A stretch of 64,000 nucleotides of DNA from Desulfovibrionaceae bacterium (GTDB taxonomy: Bacteria > Desulfobacterota > Desulfovibrionia > Desulfovibrionales > Desulfovibrionaceae), in assembly GCA_028689675.1 (NCBI GenBank), contig JAQVCS010000002.1, positions 124,001 through 188,000 of the forward strand, written 5' to 3'. Position numbers and translations under genes: made by a program. Every line of letters begins with the position of its first letter. Position 1 is the first letter of the stretch. The notes under the pieces were generated by a model. It was given only the letters and a program-made list of their open reading frames with translations. It had not been told where the DNA came from and ran no database searches. Shown here piece after piece: positions 8,448 through 17,690 of the stretch.

Positions 8448-9590
8448 ATGAAGCAAAGACAAGGCACAGCAGAGGCACGCATAGCCTTTTTTACTGGGGG
8501 CACAGCCGTGCGGGCTGTGAGCCAGGCACTTGTGCCCTATACCAGCCATGCCGCCCATTTAATTACAACATTTGATTCTGGTGGCAGCACAGCGGCCTTG
8601 CGCCATGCTTTTGCCATGCTTGCCGTGGGTGATTTGCGTAATCGCCTCTTGGCGCTGGCAGACAGGAACATTGTGCCGCCCTGCGTGCTGGAAGCCTGCG
8701 CCCTGCGCCTGCCCGCCCAAGGGGATGCCGCCGCCCTGCGCGCCCTGCTGCAAAGCTATGCACAGGCAGAAAGCCCCCTGTGGCAGGGTATGCCGCCAGC
8801 CTTTGCCACACCCCTGCGCACATGGCTGGAGGCTTTTGTGGATGCTATGCCCAGTAATTTTGAGCCACATGTGGCTATTTTGGGCAATCTCATTCTAGCG
8901 GGCGGCTATTTACGCAATGGCAGGCGCATTATGCCCGTGCTGCGTGCTTTAAGCGAAGTGCTGCATGTGCGTGGCCAAGTGCTGCCCATTGTGTATGAAA
9001 GCCTGCACTTGGCCGCAGAATTGGCCGACGGCACGGTGCTGGTGGGGCAGCATAAGTTTTGTCACCTTGGGCAGCCTGTGCGCCGCTTATTTTTAACCAC
9101 CTGCCAGCCCGACAGCCCCGAACCCGTGCGCGAAGCCCACCCCCCGCTGGCGCCAGCCGCCGCTGCAACCCTTGCCGCTGCCGATGCTATTTGCTACCCC
9201 ATGGGTTCTTTTTATACTTCTGTGGTGGCCAATTTATTGCCGCAAGGGGTTACGCGCGCTATAGAGCACAATCCCTGCCCCAAATTTTATATTGCCAACA
9301 CAGGCTTTGATGCCGAACAATGCGGGCATTCTGTTGCTGAGCGCGTGCGTGTTATTGTAGAAACACTGCGCCGCCAGTGGCCAGATTTGCCTGCTGCCCG
9401 CTTGCTGCACACTGTGCTGATTGATACCGCGCATGGGGAATACCCTTGCGGCATTGATGCTGAAGGTATTGCCGCCCAAGGGGTTGCCCTGTGTGACATG
9501 CCCCTTGTTGACCCCGCCGCGCCACAGCGCCACGACCCAGAATTAACTGCCCGCGCTATTATGCAGCAGGCTGGCATGCTTACAACCTAG
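8448..9590 (+). CDS. CofD/YvcK-like protein (GAK-system type)
   Basis: A 380-residue protein of the CofD/YvcK superfamily. It has the FFTGGTAVRAVSQAL phosphate-binding start, the TTFDSGGSTAALR loop (about 39-51) and GDLRNRLLAL. CofD enzymes transfer a phospholactyl-type group to deazaflavin, while YvcK proteins bind UDP-sugars. This variant, with FYTSVVANLLPQG and the conserved IANTGFD, looks like the CofD-related subgroup linked to the so-called GAK system; that assignment is from memory. The other expected GAK components are not adjacent. The start is preceded by GGGAAGGAG. Confidence 0.75.
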   Translation: MKQRQGTAEARIAFFTGGTAVRAVSQALVPYTSHAAHLITTFDSGGSTAALRHAFAMLAVGDLRNRLLALADRNIVPPCVLEACALRLPAQGDAAALRALLQSYAQAESPLWQGMPPAFATPLRTWLEAFVDAMPSNFEPHVAILGNLILAGGYLRNGRRIMPVLRALSEVLHVRGQVLPIVYESLHLAAELADGTVLVGQHKFCHLGQPVRRLFLTTCQPDSPEPVREAHPPLAPAAAATLAAADAICYPMGSFYTSVVANLLPQGVTRAIEHNPCPKFYIANTGFDAEQCGHSVAERVRVIVETLRRQWPDLPAARLLHTVLIDTAHGEYPCGIDAEGIAAQGVALCDMPLVDPAAPQRHDPELTARAIMQQAGMLTT

Positions 9591-9669
9591 CCTTTTTGGG
9601 CTTTGACAGCAAAATTTTGCCTCAAGCCAGCACAAACCTAGGGTCATACGCATCTTAATTCCTAACTAC

Positions 9670-9725
9670 TTGAATTTATTATTACGGAATTACAAATATA
9701 GCTTTTCGACAGCTAATAAATTCAA
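9670..9725. repeat. AT-rich 12-bp inverted repeat between convergent genes
   Basis: TTGAATTTATTA and TAATAAATTCAA form a perfect inverted repeat with a 32-nt loop between the convergent cofD-like and mnmA genes. A separate 12-bp palindrome, GCAAAATTTTGC, lies at 9609-9620 and recurs exactly at 17645-17656. There is no T-run, so it is not a typical terminator. Confidence 0.6.
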
Positions 9726-9784
9726 ACGCTTACAGCTTCATGCGTTCGCCCTGAGCACAAGGCCTTTACGCTGAGCTGCCAGTG

Positions 9785-10852
9785 CTATGAGCACATAGTA
9801 ATTTCCTCAATAATTCCCCCAGCCAGCAGCCTGCCCTGTTCATCATACAGGGCGGCAATTTGCCCCACAGCCGAGGGGAATTGCGGCGGCAAAAGGCTGA
9901 GTGCAAAGCCCCCTTGCGGCAAAAGGCTGAGCGTGGCAGGCATAAGAGCCTGACGGTAGCGCAGGCGGGCAAGCACCTTGTGCGGCAGCAAGGCAGGCGG
10001 CACAAAATAATTTGCCTTTTGCGTGCGGCAGCCCAGCATACCCAAAGCCGCACGCGGTACAAGGCGCAGCACATTACCTTCCCTTTCTTTGTGCTGCACA
10101 AAAAGCGGCTCTTTCCACGCAAAGCCCATGCCTTTGCGCTGCCCTTCTGTATAGCGCCACAAGCCTTTATGCTCGCCAATATAGGTGCCGTCGGGCAGCA
10201 GGGCAGCCCCTGCCCCGCCTAGGCTTATGCCGCGGGCAGCAGCCCCTGCTTCCACAAAGGGGCGGTATTCCTGCGGCACAAAGCAGACATCCTGACTTTC
10301 TTTGGGCAGGGGCACGGTTAAGCCTGCCTGTGCTATAGCAAGGCGGGCATCGTCTTTATGCACCCTTGCCAGCGGAAAAAGTGCATGGGCAAGGCGCTCT
10401 TGCGGCACAAGCGAAAGAAAATAGCTTTGGTCCTTGTGGCTGTCGGCTGCGGCGGCAAGGCGCGTGCGCCCTGCTTCCTGCTCTAGGCGGGCATAGTGCC
10501 CTGTGGCAAGCTGCTCTGCCCCTAGGCCAAGGGCGGCATCCAGCAGCAAGCCAAACTTGATGCGGGCATTGCACAGGGCGCAGGGGTTGGGGGTGTGCCC
10601 TGCCGCATAGGCCGCAATGAAGGGGCTGATGACCAAGCGCTCAAACTCATGGCGCAAATCAAGCACATGCAAGTCTATGCCCAGCTTTTGGCAATTAAGG
10701 CGCAATTGTGGCACAGGGTCACACTCTGGCGCAGGCTGGTTGGGCAAAAAAAGCCCATGCAGGGCGCATACGCTATGCCCCTGCTGGCGCAAGTGCCACA
10801 AAGCATACAGGCTATCTACACCGCCGCTTACGGCTACCGCTATTGTGCTCAT
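9785..10852 (-). CDS. mnmA: tRNA-specific 2-thiouridylase MnmA
   Basis: A 355-residue enzyme that puts sulfur on C2 of wobble U34 in tRNA Lys, Glu and Gln. It has the PP-loop SGGVDS (residues 9-14), the first catalytic Cys in the NPCALCN motif (C91/C94), SHKDQSYFL, and the second catalytic Cys in ESQDVCF (C190). The start chosen is MSTIAVAVSGG at 10852, because the upstream in-frame extension has no family similarity. It lies convergent to the cofD-like gene. Together with MnmE it makes the modified wobble base that PrrC-type nucleases recognise. Confidence 0.95.
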   Translation of the reverse strand: MSTIAVAVSGGVDSLYALWHLRQQGHSVCALHGLFLPNQPAPECDPVPQLRLNCQKLGIDLHVLDLRHEFERLVISPFIAAYAAGHTPNPCALCNARIKFGLLLDAALGLGAEQLATGHYARLEQEAGRTRLAAAADSHKDQSYFLSLVPQERLAHALFPLARVHKDDARLAIAQAGLTVPLPKESQDVCFVPQEYRPFVEAGAAARGISLGGAGAALLPDGTYIGEHKGLWRYTEGQRKGMGFAWKEPLFVQHKEREGNVLRLVPRAALGMLGCRTQKANYFVPPALLPHKVLARLRYRQALMPATLSLLPQGGFALSLLPPQFPSAVGQIAALYDEQGRLLAGGIIEEITMCS

Positions 10853-11047
10853 AAGGTATATTCCTAAAAAAGAAGGGCTAATGCGCGTATTCTCGAGCAG
10901 ATTAAGAGTAAAATCAGATAGTAACGATGAAAGCGAGACCCACTTTGGCACGGAACAGCGCACAGAGAGTGCGCGTATGCCGCGCGTGGCGGGCAGATGC
11001 TCCCGCTCTTGCCAGAGCAATCTCAAAGCAAAAAAGCTCTAAGGCGT

Positions 11048-11079
11048 AAAAAAAGCCCCTGCCCAAGCGGGGAGGGGCT
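11048..11079 (-). terminator. Terminator of the first amino-acid ABC operon
   Basis: On the minus strand the stem AGCCCCT / AGGGGCT is followed by a run of seven T. It lies just after the ATPase gene stop. Confidence 0.85.
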
Positions 11080-11093
11080 CTCTCGACAGAATA

Positions 11094-11843
11094 TTACAGA
11101 ATTTGGTTCAGGAATTGCTTCAGGCGGGGGTGATGGGGATTATTGAAAATGTCATCGGGGCTGCCCGCTTCCACAATTTGCCCTTTGTCCATAAAAATAA
11201 CGCGGTCTGCCACGGTGCGGGCAAAGCCCATTTCGTGTGTTACGCAAATCATGGTCATGCCTTCTTCGGCAAGGTTTACCATAACGTCCAGCACTTCACC
11301 CACCATTTCGGGGTCAAGAGCAGAGGTGGGCTCGTCAAAAAGCATAATGTCTGGCTTCATGGCAAGGGCGCGGGCAATGGCCACGCGCTGCTGCTGCCCG
11401 CCCGAAAGCATGGCGGGGTAGACATTGGCCTTGTCGCTGATGCCCACTTTTTTTAGCAGTGTCAGGGCGCGTTCTTCAGCTTCCATGCGCGGGGTATTGC
11501 GCAGCTTTATGGGTGCCATGGTGAGGTTTTGCAGCACTGTTTTATGGGGAAATAAGTTAAATTGCTGAAACACCATGCCCAAGTTTTGGCGAATGCGGTT
11601 AATGTCGTGCTCGCGCGAATGCACGTCCACGCCTTCCACCTCGATAATGCCCTGATCTATTTCTTCCAGCCTGTTGATAGAGCGCAGCAGGGTAGACTTG
11701 CCCGAGCCAGAAGGGCCAATAATAACAACACGCTGACCAGGATAGACATTTAAAGAAACATCTTGCAGGGCAGGAAGCTCATCAAAATATTTCCAAACAT
11801 GGTCAATTTTGATGACGGGGGTGATATTACTTTCGCTTGTCAT
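11094..11843 (-). CDS. Polar amino-acid ABC transporter ATPase (GlnQ type)
   Basis: A 249-residue ATPase of the GlnQ/HisP family. It has Walker [10 protein letters not shown], the Q-loop region [14 protein letters not shown], signature LSGGQQQR, Walker [15 protein letters not shown] and the switch His in CVTHE. It powers uptake of a polar amino acid through the permease just upstream. Its start overlaps the permease 3' end by 17 bp, so the two are coupled. The substrate cannot be read from the ATPase. Confidence 0.93.
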   Translation of the reverse strand: MTSESNITPVIKIDHVWKYFDELPALQDVSLNVYPGQRVVIIGPSGSGKSTLLRSINRLEEIDQGIIEVEGVDVHSREHDINRIRQNLGMVFQQFNLFPHKTVLQNLTMAPIKLRNTPRMEAEERALTLLKKVGISDKANVYPAMLSGGQQQRVAIARALAMKPDIMLFDEPTSALDPEMVGEVLDVMVNLAEEGMTMICVTHEMGFARTVADRVIFMDKGQIVEAGSPDDIFNNPHHPRLKQFLNQIL

Positions 11844-12648
11844 AGTAGTTCAACCTCGTTTCCATAAAGCTCACGCCCTTTGAAAGCAGCAATGTGATAA
11901 TTAAATAAATAAGGGCAATAATGGTGTATGTTTCAAAATATAAATAGGTCTTTGCTGCAAAGCTGCGCCCGCGCTGCATAAGGTCTGGCATGGCCATGAC
12001 AGAAACCAGCGAGGTATCTTTGAGCATGGCAATACATTCATTGCCCACGGGGGGCAAAATAGTGCGCCAAGCTTGCGGCAAAATAACATAAAACATAGTT
12101 TGAAAGCGGTTAAAGCCCAAAGAGCGCGCCGCTTCAGACTGCCCCTTTGAAATGGCCATAATGCCCGCGCGAAAAACTTCACCCATGTATGCGCCATAGC
12201 AAAAGCTGATGGCAATAACGGCTGAAGTAAGCCCGCTCACCTGCAAAAACTTGGCCAGAGCATAATAGATATAAAATATCTGCACCAGCAAGGGAATGCC
12301 GCGAATAATTTCCACATAGGTAGAAGCCAGCAGGTTGATGGCGCGGTTTTTAGAAATGCGCCCCAAGCCTGTAAGCAAGCCCAGCGGCACAGCACAGGAA
12401 ATGGAAAGCACGGTGACTTCAAAAGTCACAAAAAGGCCGTCTGGCAAAAAAGAAAGCACATCAAGGTAGGGCTCTGGCCACAGTGTGCACAGGGTGAACA
12501 GGGCGGCAATTGCCCCAAAAAGCGAAAGTGACCAAGCATTGATAAAGGCCCAGTCTTTTTTTTCAGCCTTAGCCACCCGTTCTGGCACCATAATGATGTT
12601 GCCTGCCGCACTTTGGGAAGTAGAAGGGGATGTCTGTTCGTCTTGCAT
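11827..12648 (-). CDS. Polar amino-acid ABC transporter permease (HisM/GlnP type)
   Basis: A 273-residue membrane protein of the HisMQ family with about five or six membrane segments. The N-terminus (residues 1-30) is a hydrophilic extension. The conserved cytoplasmic EAA loop ([25 protein letters not shown]) that docks the ATPase is clear. Only one permease gene is present, so the channel is probably a homodimer. There is no good Shine-Dalgarno before the first ATG at 12648, so the start is uncertain. The binding-protein genes lie upstream on the same strand. Confidence 0.9.
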   Translation of the reverse strand: MQDEQTSPSTSQSAAGNIIMVPERVAKAEKKDWAFINAWSLSLFGAIAALFTLCTLWPEPYLDVLSFLPDGLFVTFEVTVLSISCAVPLGLLTGLGRISKNRAINLLASTYVEIIRGIPLLVQIFYIYYALAKFLQVSGLTSAVIAISFCYGAYMGEVFRAGIMAISKGQSEAARSLGFNRFQTMFYVILPQAWRTILPPVGNECIAMLKDTSLVSVMAMPDLMQRGRSFAAKTYLYFETYTIIALIYLIITLLLSKGVSFMETRLNYYDKRK

Positions 12649-12678
12649 AGTTGATGGTATAATCCAAAAAAGTTATGG

Positions 12679-12713
12679 GTAAAAAATGGCGGCTGCTGTA
12701 AAGGGCAGCCGCC
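12679..12713 (-). terminator. Terminator/attenuator between binding protein and permease genes
   Basis: On the minus strand the stem GGCGGCTGC / GCAGCCGCC is followed by ATTTTTTAC. It lies just after the first binding-protein gene and before the permease, so partial read-through could give excess binding protein over membrane components. Confidence 0.8.
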
Positions 12714-12729
12714 CCAAAGCACAAAAGGC

Positions 12730-13464
12730 TTATTCCAGCCACTTTTTCATCAATTCTTTTTCAATGCCCTTGGCGCGTACGGCATCAATGCCCTTGTTCA
12801 AGCGCTCTATGAGCTTGGTATTGCCCTTTTGCGCCACAAAACCATAAAATTCATCGCCAGTTGTACGGAAGGAAACCTGCAATTTATCAGAAAAACCTTC
12901 CTTTTTGTTGGCATAATACAAGGCCACGGGCGAGTCGCAAATAACGGCATCAATGCGGCCATTAGTTAAATCTTGCATGGCAAGGCCAGCATCGTCATAT
13001 TCGCGTATGGTAGCGCCACTCTTGGCTTTTTCGGCAACAAAAATGCCCGTTGTGCCTATTTGCCCGCCCAGTAATTTGCCCTTGAGCGAGGCAAAATCGG
13101 GGAAGTGCGTGCCCTTGCGGCTCACCACAACCTGCTGCACTTCATAATAGGGCTTGGTGAATTCATAGGCTTTTTTGCGCTCTTCGGTAATGGTCACGGC
13201 AGAGGCAACAAGCTGATAGCTGCCCCCCGCAAGGCCAGCAAAAATACCGTCCCATGCGGTTTCGCGCATTTCCACCTCAAGGCCAGCTTCTTTGGCAACG
13301 GCTTTAATAAAGTCGGCATCATAGCCAATAATATTTTTTTGCCCGTCTAAAAATTCCATAGGCGGCCATGTGGGGTTGGAGGCAACAAGTATTTTTTCTG
13401 CGGCAAAGGTATTTGAGCCCAGCAAAAGCAGGGCGGCAAAAGCAAAAACAAGACTACGAAACAT
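12730..13464 (-). CDS. Amino-acid ABC transporter substrate-binding protein, paralogue 1
   Basis: A 244-residue periplasmic binding protein (SBP_bac_3 family) with a cleavable signal peptide (cut near TFAAEK). The start is MFRSLVFAFAALL at 13464, preceded by GGGGGA. The mature part has the lobe-1 start KILVASNPTWPPMEFL, the ligand-contacting SAVTITEERKKAYEFTKPYYE region and the GRIDAVICDSPVALYYANK segment. It is closely similar to the next two genes upstream (13499-14245, 14354-15097), so this is a tandem triplication. It lies immediately upstream of the permease/ATPase pair. Confidence 0.92.
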   Translation of the reverse strand: MFRSLVFAFAALLLLGSNTFAAEKILVASNPTWPPMEFLDGQKNIIGYDADFIKAVAKEAGLEVEMRETAWDGIFAGLAGGSYQLVASAVTITEERKKAYEFTKPYYEVQQVVVSRKGTHFPDFASLKGKLLGGQIGTTGIFVAEKAKSGATIREYDDAGLAMQDLTNGRIDAVICDSPVALYYANKKEGFSDKLQVSFRTTGDEFYGFVAQKGNTKLIERLNKGIDAVRAKGIEKELMKKWLE

Positions 13465-13498
13465 ATATTCCCCCCATAAAGGATGCAAGCTACGGTTA

Positions 13499-14245
13499 TT
13501 ATTCACCCAGCCATTTGGCAAGCAACTCTTTTTCAATGCCCTTGGCGCGCACAGCTTCAATGCCCTTATTGAGCTTTTCAACCAAGTCTTTGCGCCCCTT
13601 TCTTACCACAAAGCCAAAAGATTCGCCTTCTGGAGTGTGGAAAGCAATGCGCAGCTTGTCGTTAAAGCCTTCTTTTTTATTGGCATAATACAATGCCACG
13701 GGCGAATCGCAAATAACGGCGTCAATGCGGTTGTTCAGCAAGTCCTGCATGGCAAGGCCTACGTCGTCATATTCTTTAATGGTAGCGCCGCTCTTGGCTT
13801 TTTCTGCCACGCGAATGCCTGTATTGCCAATTTGCCCGCCAATAGTCTTGCCTTTTAGCGAGGCAAAATCGGCATAGCTGTCTGCCTTGCGGGTAACCAC
13901 AATTTGATGCACGGTATAATAGGGAATGGTGAAATCAAAAGCTTTTTCGCGCTCGGGGGTGATGCTTACGCCTGAGGCCACAATATCATAGGTGCCAGCG
14001 CCCACACCTGCAAAAATACCATCCCACGCAATATTGCGCACTTCAACGCTCAGGCCAGCTTCTTTAGCCACGGCGGTGATATAGTCTGGGTCAAAGCCCA
14101 CCACATTTTTTTGTGCATCAAGAAATTCAATGGGCGGCCATGTGGGGTCTGAAGCAACAATAAGCTTGTCTGCGGCAAGGGCATTGCCGCACAGCATCCC
14201 GCCAGCCACAAGGGCAAACAGTAGCGCGCGCAGTGTACGCATCAT
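13499..14245 (-). CDS. Amino-acid ABC transporter substrate-binding protein, paralogue 2
   Basis: A 248-residue SBP_bac_3 protein with a signal peptide (cut after GNALAADK). It shares long blocks with paralogue 1, including AWDGIFAG and RIDAVICDSPVALYYANKKEGF. It differs around the ligand loop (SGVSITPEREKAFDFTIPYYT versus SAVTITEERKKAYEFTKPYYE), so ligand preference may have shifted. The gap to paralogue 1 is only 34 bp and holds no terminator, so they are probably co-transcribed. Confidence 0.92.
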   Translation of the reverse strand: MMRTLRALLFALVAGGMLCGNALAADKLIVASDPTWPPIEFLDAQKNVVGFDPDYITAVAKEAGLSVEVRNIAWDGIFAGVGAGTYDIVASGVSITPEREKAFDFTIPYYTVHQIVVTRKADSYADFASLKGKTIGGQIGNTGIRVAEKAKSGATIKEYDDVGLAMQDLLNNRIDAVICDSPVALYYANKKEGFNDKLRIAFHTPEGESFGFVVRKGRKDLVEKLNKGIEAVRAKGIEKELLAKWLGE

Positions 14246-14290
14246 AGGGCAAATCCTCCAAAATAGGGCAGGGCGATGTGAATCGCCATA

Positions 14291-14335
14291 ATAATAAAAA
14301 ACAGCATAGCCAATCGTTACTGGCTATGCTGTTTT
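14291..14335 (-). terminator. Terminator between binding-protein paralogues 3 and 2
   Basis: A 15-bp stem (AAAACAGCATAGCCA / TGGCTATGCTGTTTT) with an 8-nt loop and a minus-strand T-run follows paralogue 3. It makes paralogue 3 a separate transcript, or keeps its level well above that of the downstream genes. Confidence 0.85.
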
Positions 14336-14353
14336 ATACAATTTGTCAAACGC

Positions 14354-15097
14354 CTATTCGCCCATCCACTTTGCAATCAAGGCTTTTTCCACGCCTTTTG
14401 CGCGTAAAGACAAAATACCCTTGTTCAGCTTTTCAATAATGTCTGTGCGCCCTTTTTGCACGGCAAAGCCATAGTCTTCAGTTTCACCAGTTTTAAAGGC
14501 AACCTGAAATTTATTGGCAAAGCCTTCTTTTTTATTGGCGTAATAGCCAGCAACGGGGCCATCGCACACCACGGCATCAATGCGGCCATTGGATAAATCT
14601 TCCATAGCCAAGCCCACGTCTTCATATTCGCGAATAATGGCATCGCATTTTGCGGCTTGCACAACAAAAATACCTGTTGTGCCAATTTGCCCGCCCACTT
14701 TTTTGCCCTTCAAATCAGCAAGGCTGGTGCAGGCTGCGCCTTTTTTAACCACAATGGCCTGCCGCACTTGATAATAGGGAATGGTAAAGCCCATTTGCTT
14801 TTGGCGCTCTGGCGTAATGGTAACAGAAGAAGCCACAATGTCATATTGGCCAGCAATAAGGCCAGCAAAAATGCCATCCCAAGCAATATTGCGCACTTCC
14901 ATTTGCAAACCTGTTTCTTTAACAAGTTCTTTTATGTAGTCTGTGGAATAGCCCATAACATTTTTTTGCCCGTCCAGATATTCCATGGGCGGCCAACAGG
15001 CATCAGAAGCAACAATAAGCTTGTCTGCGGCCTGAGCATTGCTGAACAAAAGAACACTGGCAACAAGTGCGCACAGCAGAGTACGAAACATAGACAT
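14354..15097 (-). CDS. Amino-acid ABC transporter substrate-binding protein, paralogue 3
   Basis: A 247-residue SBP_bac_3 protein with a signal peptide (cut after SNAQAADK). It is the most divergent of the three: the mature start reads IVASDACWPPMEYL with an extra Cys, there is a second Cys pair (GAACTSLAD and AAKCDAI), and VVCDGPVAGYYANK replaces the CDSPVALYYANK of the others. AGGAGGAAGG lies just before two possible ATGs (15097 and 15091). It is followed by its own terminator. Confidence 0.9.
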   Translation of the reverse strand: MSMFRTLLCALVASVLLFSNAQAADKLIVASDACWPPMEYLDGQKNVMGYSTDYIKELVKETGLQMEVRNIAWDGIFAGLIAGQYDIVASSVTITPERQKQMGFTIPYYQVRQAIVVKKGAACTSLADLKGKKVGGQIGTTGIFVVQAAKCDAIIREYEDVGLAMEDLSNGRIDAVVCDGPVAGYYANKKEGFANKFQVAFKTGETEDYGFAVQKGRTDIIEKLNKGILSLRAKGVEKALIAKWMGE

Positions 15098-15152
15098 CCT
15101 TCCTCCTCATAAACCCACTAGTGGTGTTGGCTGGTGTGGGGGCAAAAGCTGC

Positions 15153-15168
15153 ACCCTGTGCACAGGGT
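15153..15168. promoter_or_regulatory. 16-bp perfect palindrome upstream of binding protein 3
   Basis: ACCCTGTGCACAGGGT is a perfect palindrome located 56 bp upstream of the paralogue 3 start. It could be an operator for a dimeric repressor controlling this gene. There is no other evidence. Confidence 0.35.
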
Positions 15169-15222
15169 AGAGGGCAGGCAAGCTTTTTGTCAAGAAGAAG
15201 TGACGATTTTGGTAAAAAACCT

Positions 15223-15897
15223 TTATTCAGGCTTATACTTTTCTTCTATTTCACCACCCAAACCGCAAAAATGGCGTAAACCAGCCGTATCATTTTCATT
15301 GCTTGATGAAATGACAAAATTGTCATTTTGGGCAGGGCTTTCTTGCCCCTCGCGCTCTTCACGCAAGGCCTGCTGCAAAAACCAGTCTTCGCGAATGCGC
15401 CATGAGGCCGCGGCTGTATAGGCAGGGGAGGAATAGCCCACAGAAAGCACCAAGGTGCGGCGGGCATGTTCTTGCAGGCGAATAAGCAGGGGGGTAAAGT
15501 CGGCATCGCCAGAAAGAATGATGAATTCATCAAAATGCGTAGGGTGGGAAAGGTCGTCCATACAGTCCATAACAAGGTGAATGTCTGTGCTGGTTTTGCC
15601 GCGCTGGGTCAGGGGTGGGCAGTCCACCACCTGAAAGGCACTGCGTATGAAATGATGGCGAAATTCCTGATAGCGCTGGGGGTTCAAGTAGCAAGTGCGT
15701 TTTAATATGCGGCGGCGCACACCATCGCCATACAAAATACGCAGGGCATGAATTTCAAGCCACTTTACCCAGCGGTAGGGGGCTGTGCCAAACACGCGCG
15801 CGGCCTCGGGGTCAATTTCTAAAAAACGGGTGTAAATATTATCAAAATCAACATAAAGAGCGCTGTACACTTCGTCAAAACCAGTAAATTTACTCAT
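15223..15897 (-). CDS. NYN-domain (LabA-like PIN-fold) protein
   Basis: A 224-residue protein with a NYN/LabA-like nuclease fold. It has ALYVDFDNIYTRF near the N-terminus, TDIHLVMDCMDDL in the middle and EFIILSGDADFTPLLIRL, giving the acidic residues of the PIN-like site. These proteins probably cut RNA. Many bacterial homologues carry a C-terminal OST-HTH (LOTUS) domain, which is absent here, so this may be a short form. The start chosen is MSKFTGFDEVY at 15897, after AAAGGATT. Confidence 0.8.
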   Translation of the reverse strand: MSKFTGFDEVYSALYVDFDNIYTRFLEIDPEAARVFGTAPYRWVKWLEIHALRILYGDGVRRRILKRTCYLNPQRYQEFRHHFIRSAFQVVDCPPLTQRGKTSTDIHLVMDCMDDLSHPTHFDEFIILSGDADFTPLLIRLQEHARRTLVLSVGYSSPAYTAAASWRIREDWFLQQALREEREGQESPAQNDNFVISSSNENDTAGLRHFCGLGGEIEEKYKPE

Positions 15898-16094
15898 GAG
15901 AATCCTTTGCTGAGAAAATAAGTATAAAAAAATAAAACAAATAATTGAAGTATTCTGCCCTACCTGTGCTTCTTTTGCAAGTCTGCACCCCTTCTTTTCC
16001 CCCATTGTGAAAAAGCGCAACGGGTGAAGCTTGATTTTTTATACTTTATGCTTTATTTTTATAAATTCAATGATATTGCGGGCAGGGGGGGTGA

Positions 16095-17405
16095 ATGAAC
16101 AAGATAAGGCAGCAATGCTCACTGTGGTATGAGCACTTTTTGGCATTGCCCAGAGGTGAGCAGTTTTTCAGAGCCTTATTTTGGGGCTTTTTTTGCCATT
16201 TGCTTTTTTTCCCCGGTGGCTTTGGCATACGCGAGATTATGCCCGTTTTTTGTGCTGTTATGCTGTGCGCTTATTACCGCTATGCTTGGCGGCAAAGCAA
16301 TTTGTATATGCTGACAGCCCGCTGGCTGTTTTTACCCTATCTTGTGCTGCTTGTTGTGGCTGTTGCTTTTTCTCTTGATCCCCTTAATTCTTTGCTGCAC
16401 ATAGGGCGCGGCCTGAACAAGCAATTGCTCATTCCTTTTATTGCCATGGAATGCGTGCGCGATGAAAAAGATTTGCGCCGTCTGCTGTGGGCACTGGTGC
16501 TTGCCTGCCTGTGGGAAGGGTTTGACTGCATTTTTCAGAGCATAAGCGGCTTTGATTTTATTCATGGCGCGGGGCTACATTCAAACCGCCTTACCGGCAG
16601 CATGGGCGATTATTGGGTGGGCAATTATTTTGCTTTGGCACTCACGCCTGTTTTTGGGCTGTGGTGCTTGCTGCGCCAGCGTTTTAGCCGTGCCACCACA
16701 TTGCTGCTTTGTGCTGCCCTGCTTGCCCCTGCGCTGTATGGCATGGTATTTTCTGGCGTGCGCAATGCCTTGCTGACCTTGGCTGTTATTACCGCCTTTG
16801 CATGGCTGTATGCGTGGAGCGTGCGCTGGAAAGGCTTGTTTTTTTCTGCCGTATGTATGCTGCTGTGCGCTGTGGCTGTGGTGTGGTTTTATGATACCCA
16901 TAGGCTGAGCATGGAAAGTATCAGCGGTGATGGGCGCTGGGATTTGTGGCACTTTGCCATTGCTGTGTGGCGCGAATACCCTTGGTTTGGCGCTGGTGCT
17001 GGGGAGTTTAATACTGCTTTTCGTTCCTTAGGCCTTGTGCCGCTGAAAGACGCCATTACTATTTCGCACCCGCATGATATTTATTTGCAATTGCTGTGTG
17101 AAACGGGCGTGGTGGGCTTGAGCTTGGCGCTTACTAGCCTGCTGGGCTTGCTTGTGTGGGTGGAAAGGCATATGCGCCCATTTTTGAAGGAAGAATGCCG
17201 CAAGGCCTGGGGCATAGAGCAACCCCGCCCTATTTATTGGCGGCTGACCTTCTTTTTCTGGCTGGGCTATGTGGCCTTTTTCATCAATGGCATTGTGGGG
17301 CATGATTTTTTTCGCCCTTGGTATCAGCTTTTGGTTTTTGGGCATTTGGGCATTGCCATGGGTGCTGTGCTGGCTGGCCTGCGCCGCAGCAGGCAAAAGG
17401 AATAG
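16095..17405 (+). CDS. O-antigen ligase-like (Wzy_C) membrane protein
   Basis: A 436-residue polytopic membrane protein with about ten hydrophobic segments and the large periplasmic loop typical of WaaL/Wzy_C proteins. The loop contains SGDGRWDLWHFAIAVWREYPWFGAGAGEFNTAF and a conserved SHPHDIYLQLLCETGVVGL motif, whose HPHNxxL-like signature is diagnostic. It probably transfers O-polysaccharide to lipid A-core, or polymerises repeats. A G-run GGGGGGGTGA precedes the ATG. It is not clustered with other polysaccharide genes, although wbaP and a glycosyltransferase are elsewhere in the window. Confidence 0.82.
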   Translation: MNKIRQQCSLWYEHFLALPRGEQFFRALFWGFFCHLLFFPGGFGIREIMPVFCAVMLCAYYRYAWRQSNLYMLTARWLFLPYLVLLVVAVAFSLDPLNSLLHIGRGLNKQLLIPFIAMECVRDEKDLRRLLWALVLACLWEGFDCIFQSISGFDFIHGAGLHSNRLTGSMGDYWVGNYFALALTPVFGLWCLLRQRFSRATTLLLCAALLAPALYGMVFSGVRNALLTLAVITAFAWLYAWSVRWKGLFFSAVCMLLCAVAVVWFYDTHRLSMESISGDGRWDLWHFAIAVWREYPWFGAGAGEFNTAFRSLGLVPLKDAITISHPHDIYLQLLCETGVVGLSLALTSLLGLLVWVERHMRPFLKEECRKAWGIEQPRPIYWRLTFFFWLGYVAFFINGIVGHDFFRPWYQLLVFGHLGIAMGAVLAGLRRSRQKE

Positions 17406-17417
17406 GGCGAGCTAACA

Positions 17418-17690
17418 CGATGCTCTTTTGCCCGCTGGCAACGTCAAACTTTAGCTTGTATTTCGGTCGGGTACCATAAGTACATTGCCTGCATATAAGT
17501 TTCGTCTTCCTTGCCAGCAAACAAAATTCCTGCATGGTATACGCCTTAGAATAAAAAAGAACCGCAAGCATTATGCCTGCGGTTTTTGTATTGTTAGCGT
17601 CAATAAAGTTTGTCACTGGGCAATGTTTTTGCACGAATGAGTCTGCAAAATTTTGCCGCGAAAAAGCCTTAGGTCTGCGCTCCTCCCTAG
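17418..17690. repeat. Intergenic repeat, copy A
   Basis: This gap between the O-antigen ligase-like gene and uvrA shares blocks with 27947-28140: CTTTTGCCCGCTGG near the start, then a TATTTC block, then the exact 16-mer CTTGCCAGCAAACAAA and a TATAC block. Copy A has about 27 extra bases near 17465-17490. Both copies sit between a plus-strand gene and a convergent minus-strand gene. The 12-bp palindrome GCAAAATTTTGC at 17645-17656 is also found at 9609-9620. Confidence 0.55.
17551..17587. terminator. Bidirectional terminator between O-antigen ligase-like gene and uvrA
   Basis: The stem AACCGCA / TGCGGTT, extended by GCAT pairing, has an A-run before it and a T-run after it. It can stop transcription from both convergent genes. 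Confidence 0.75.
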
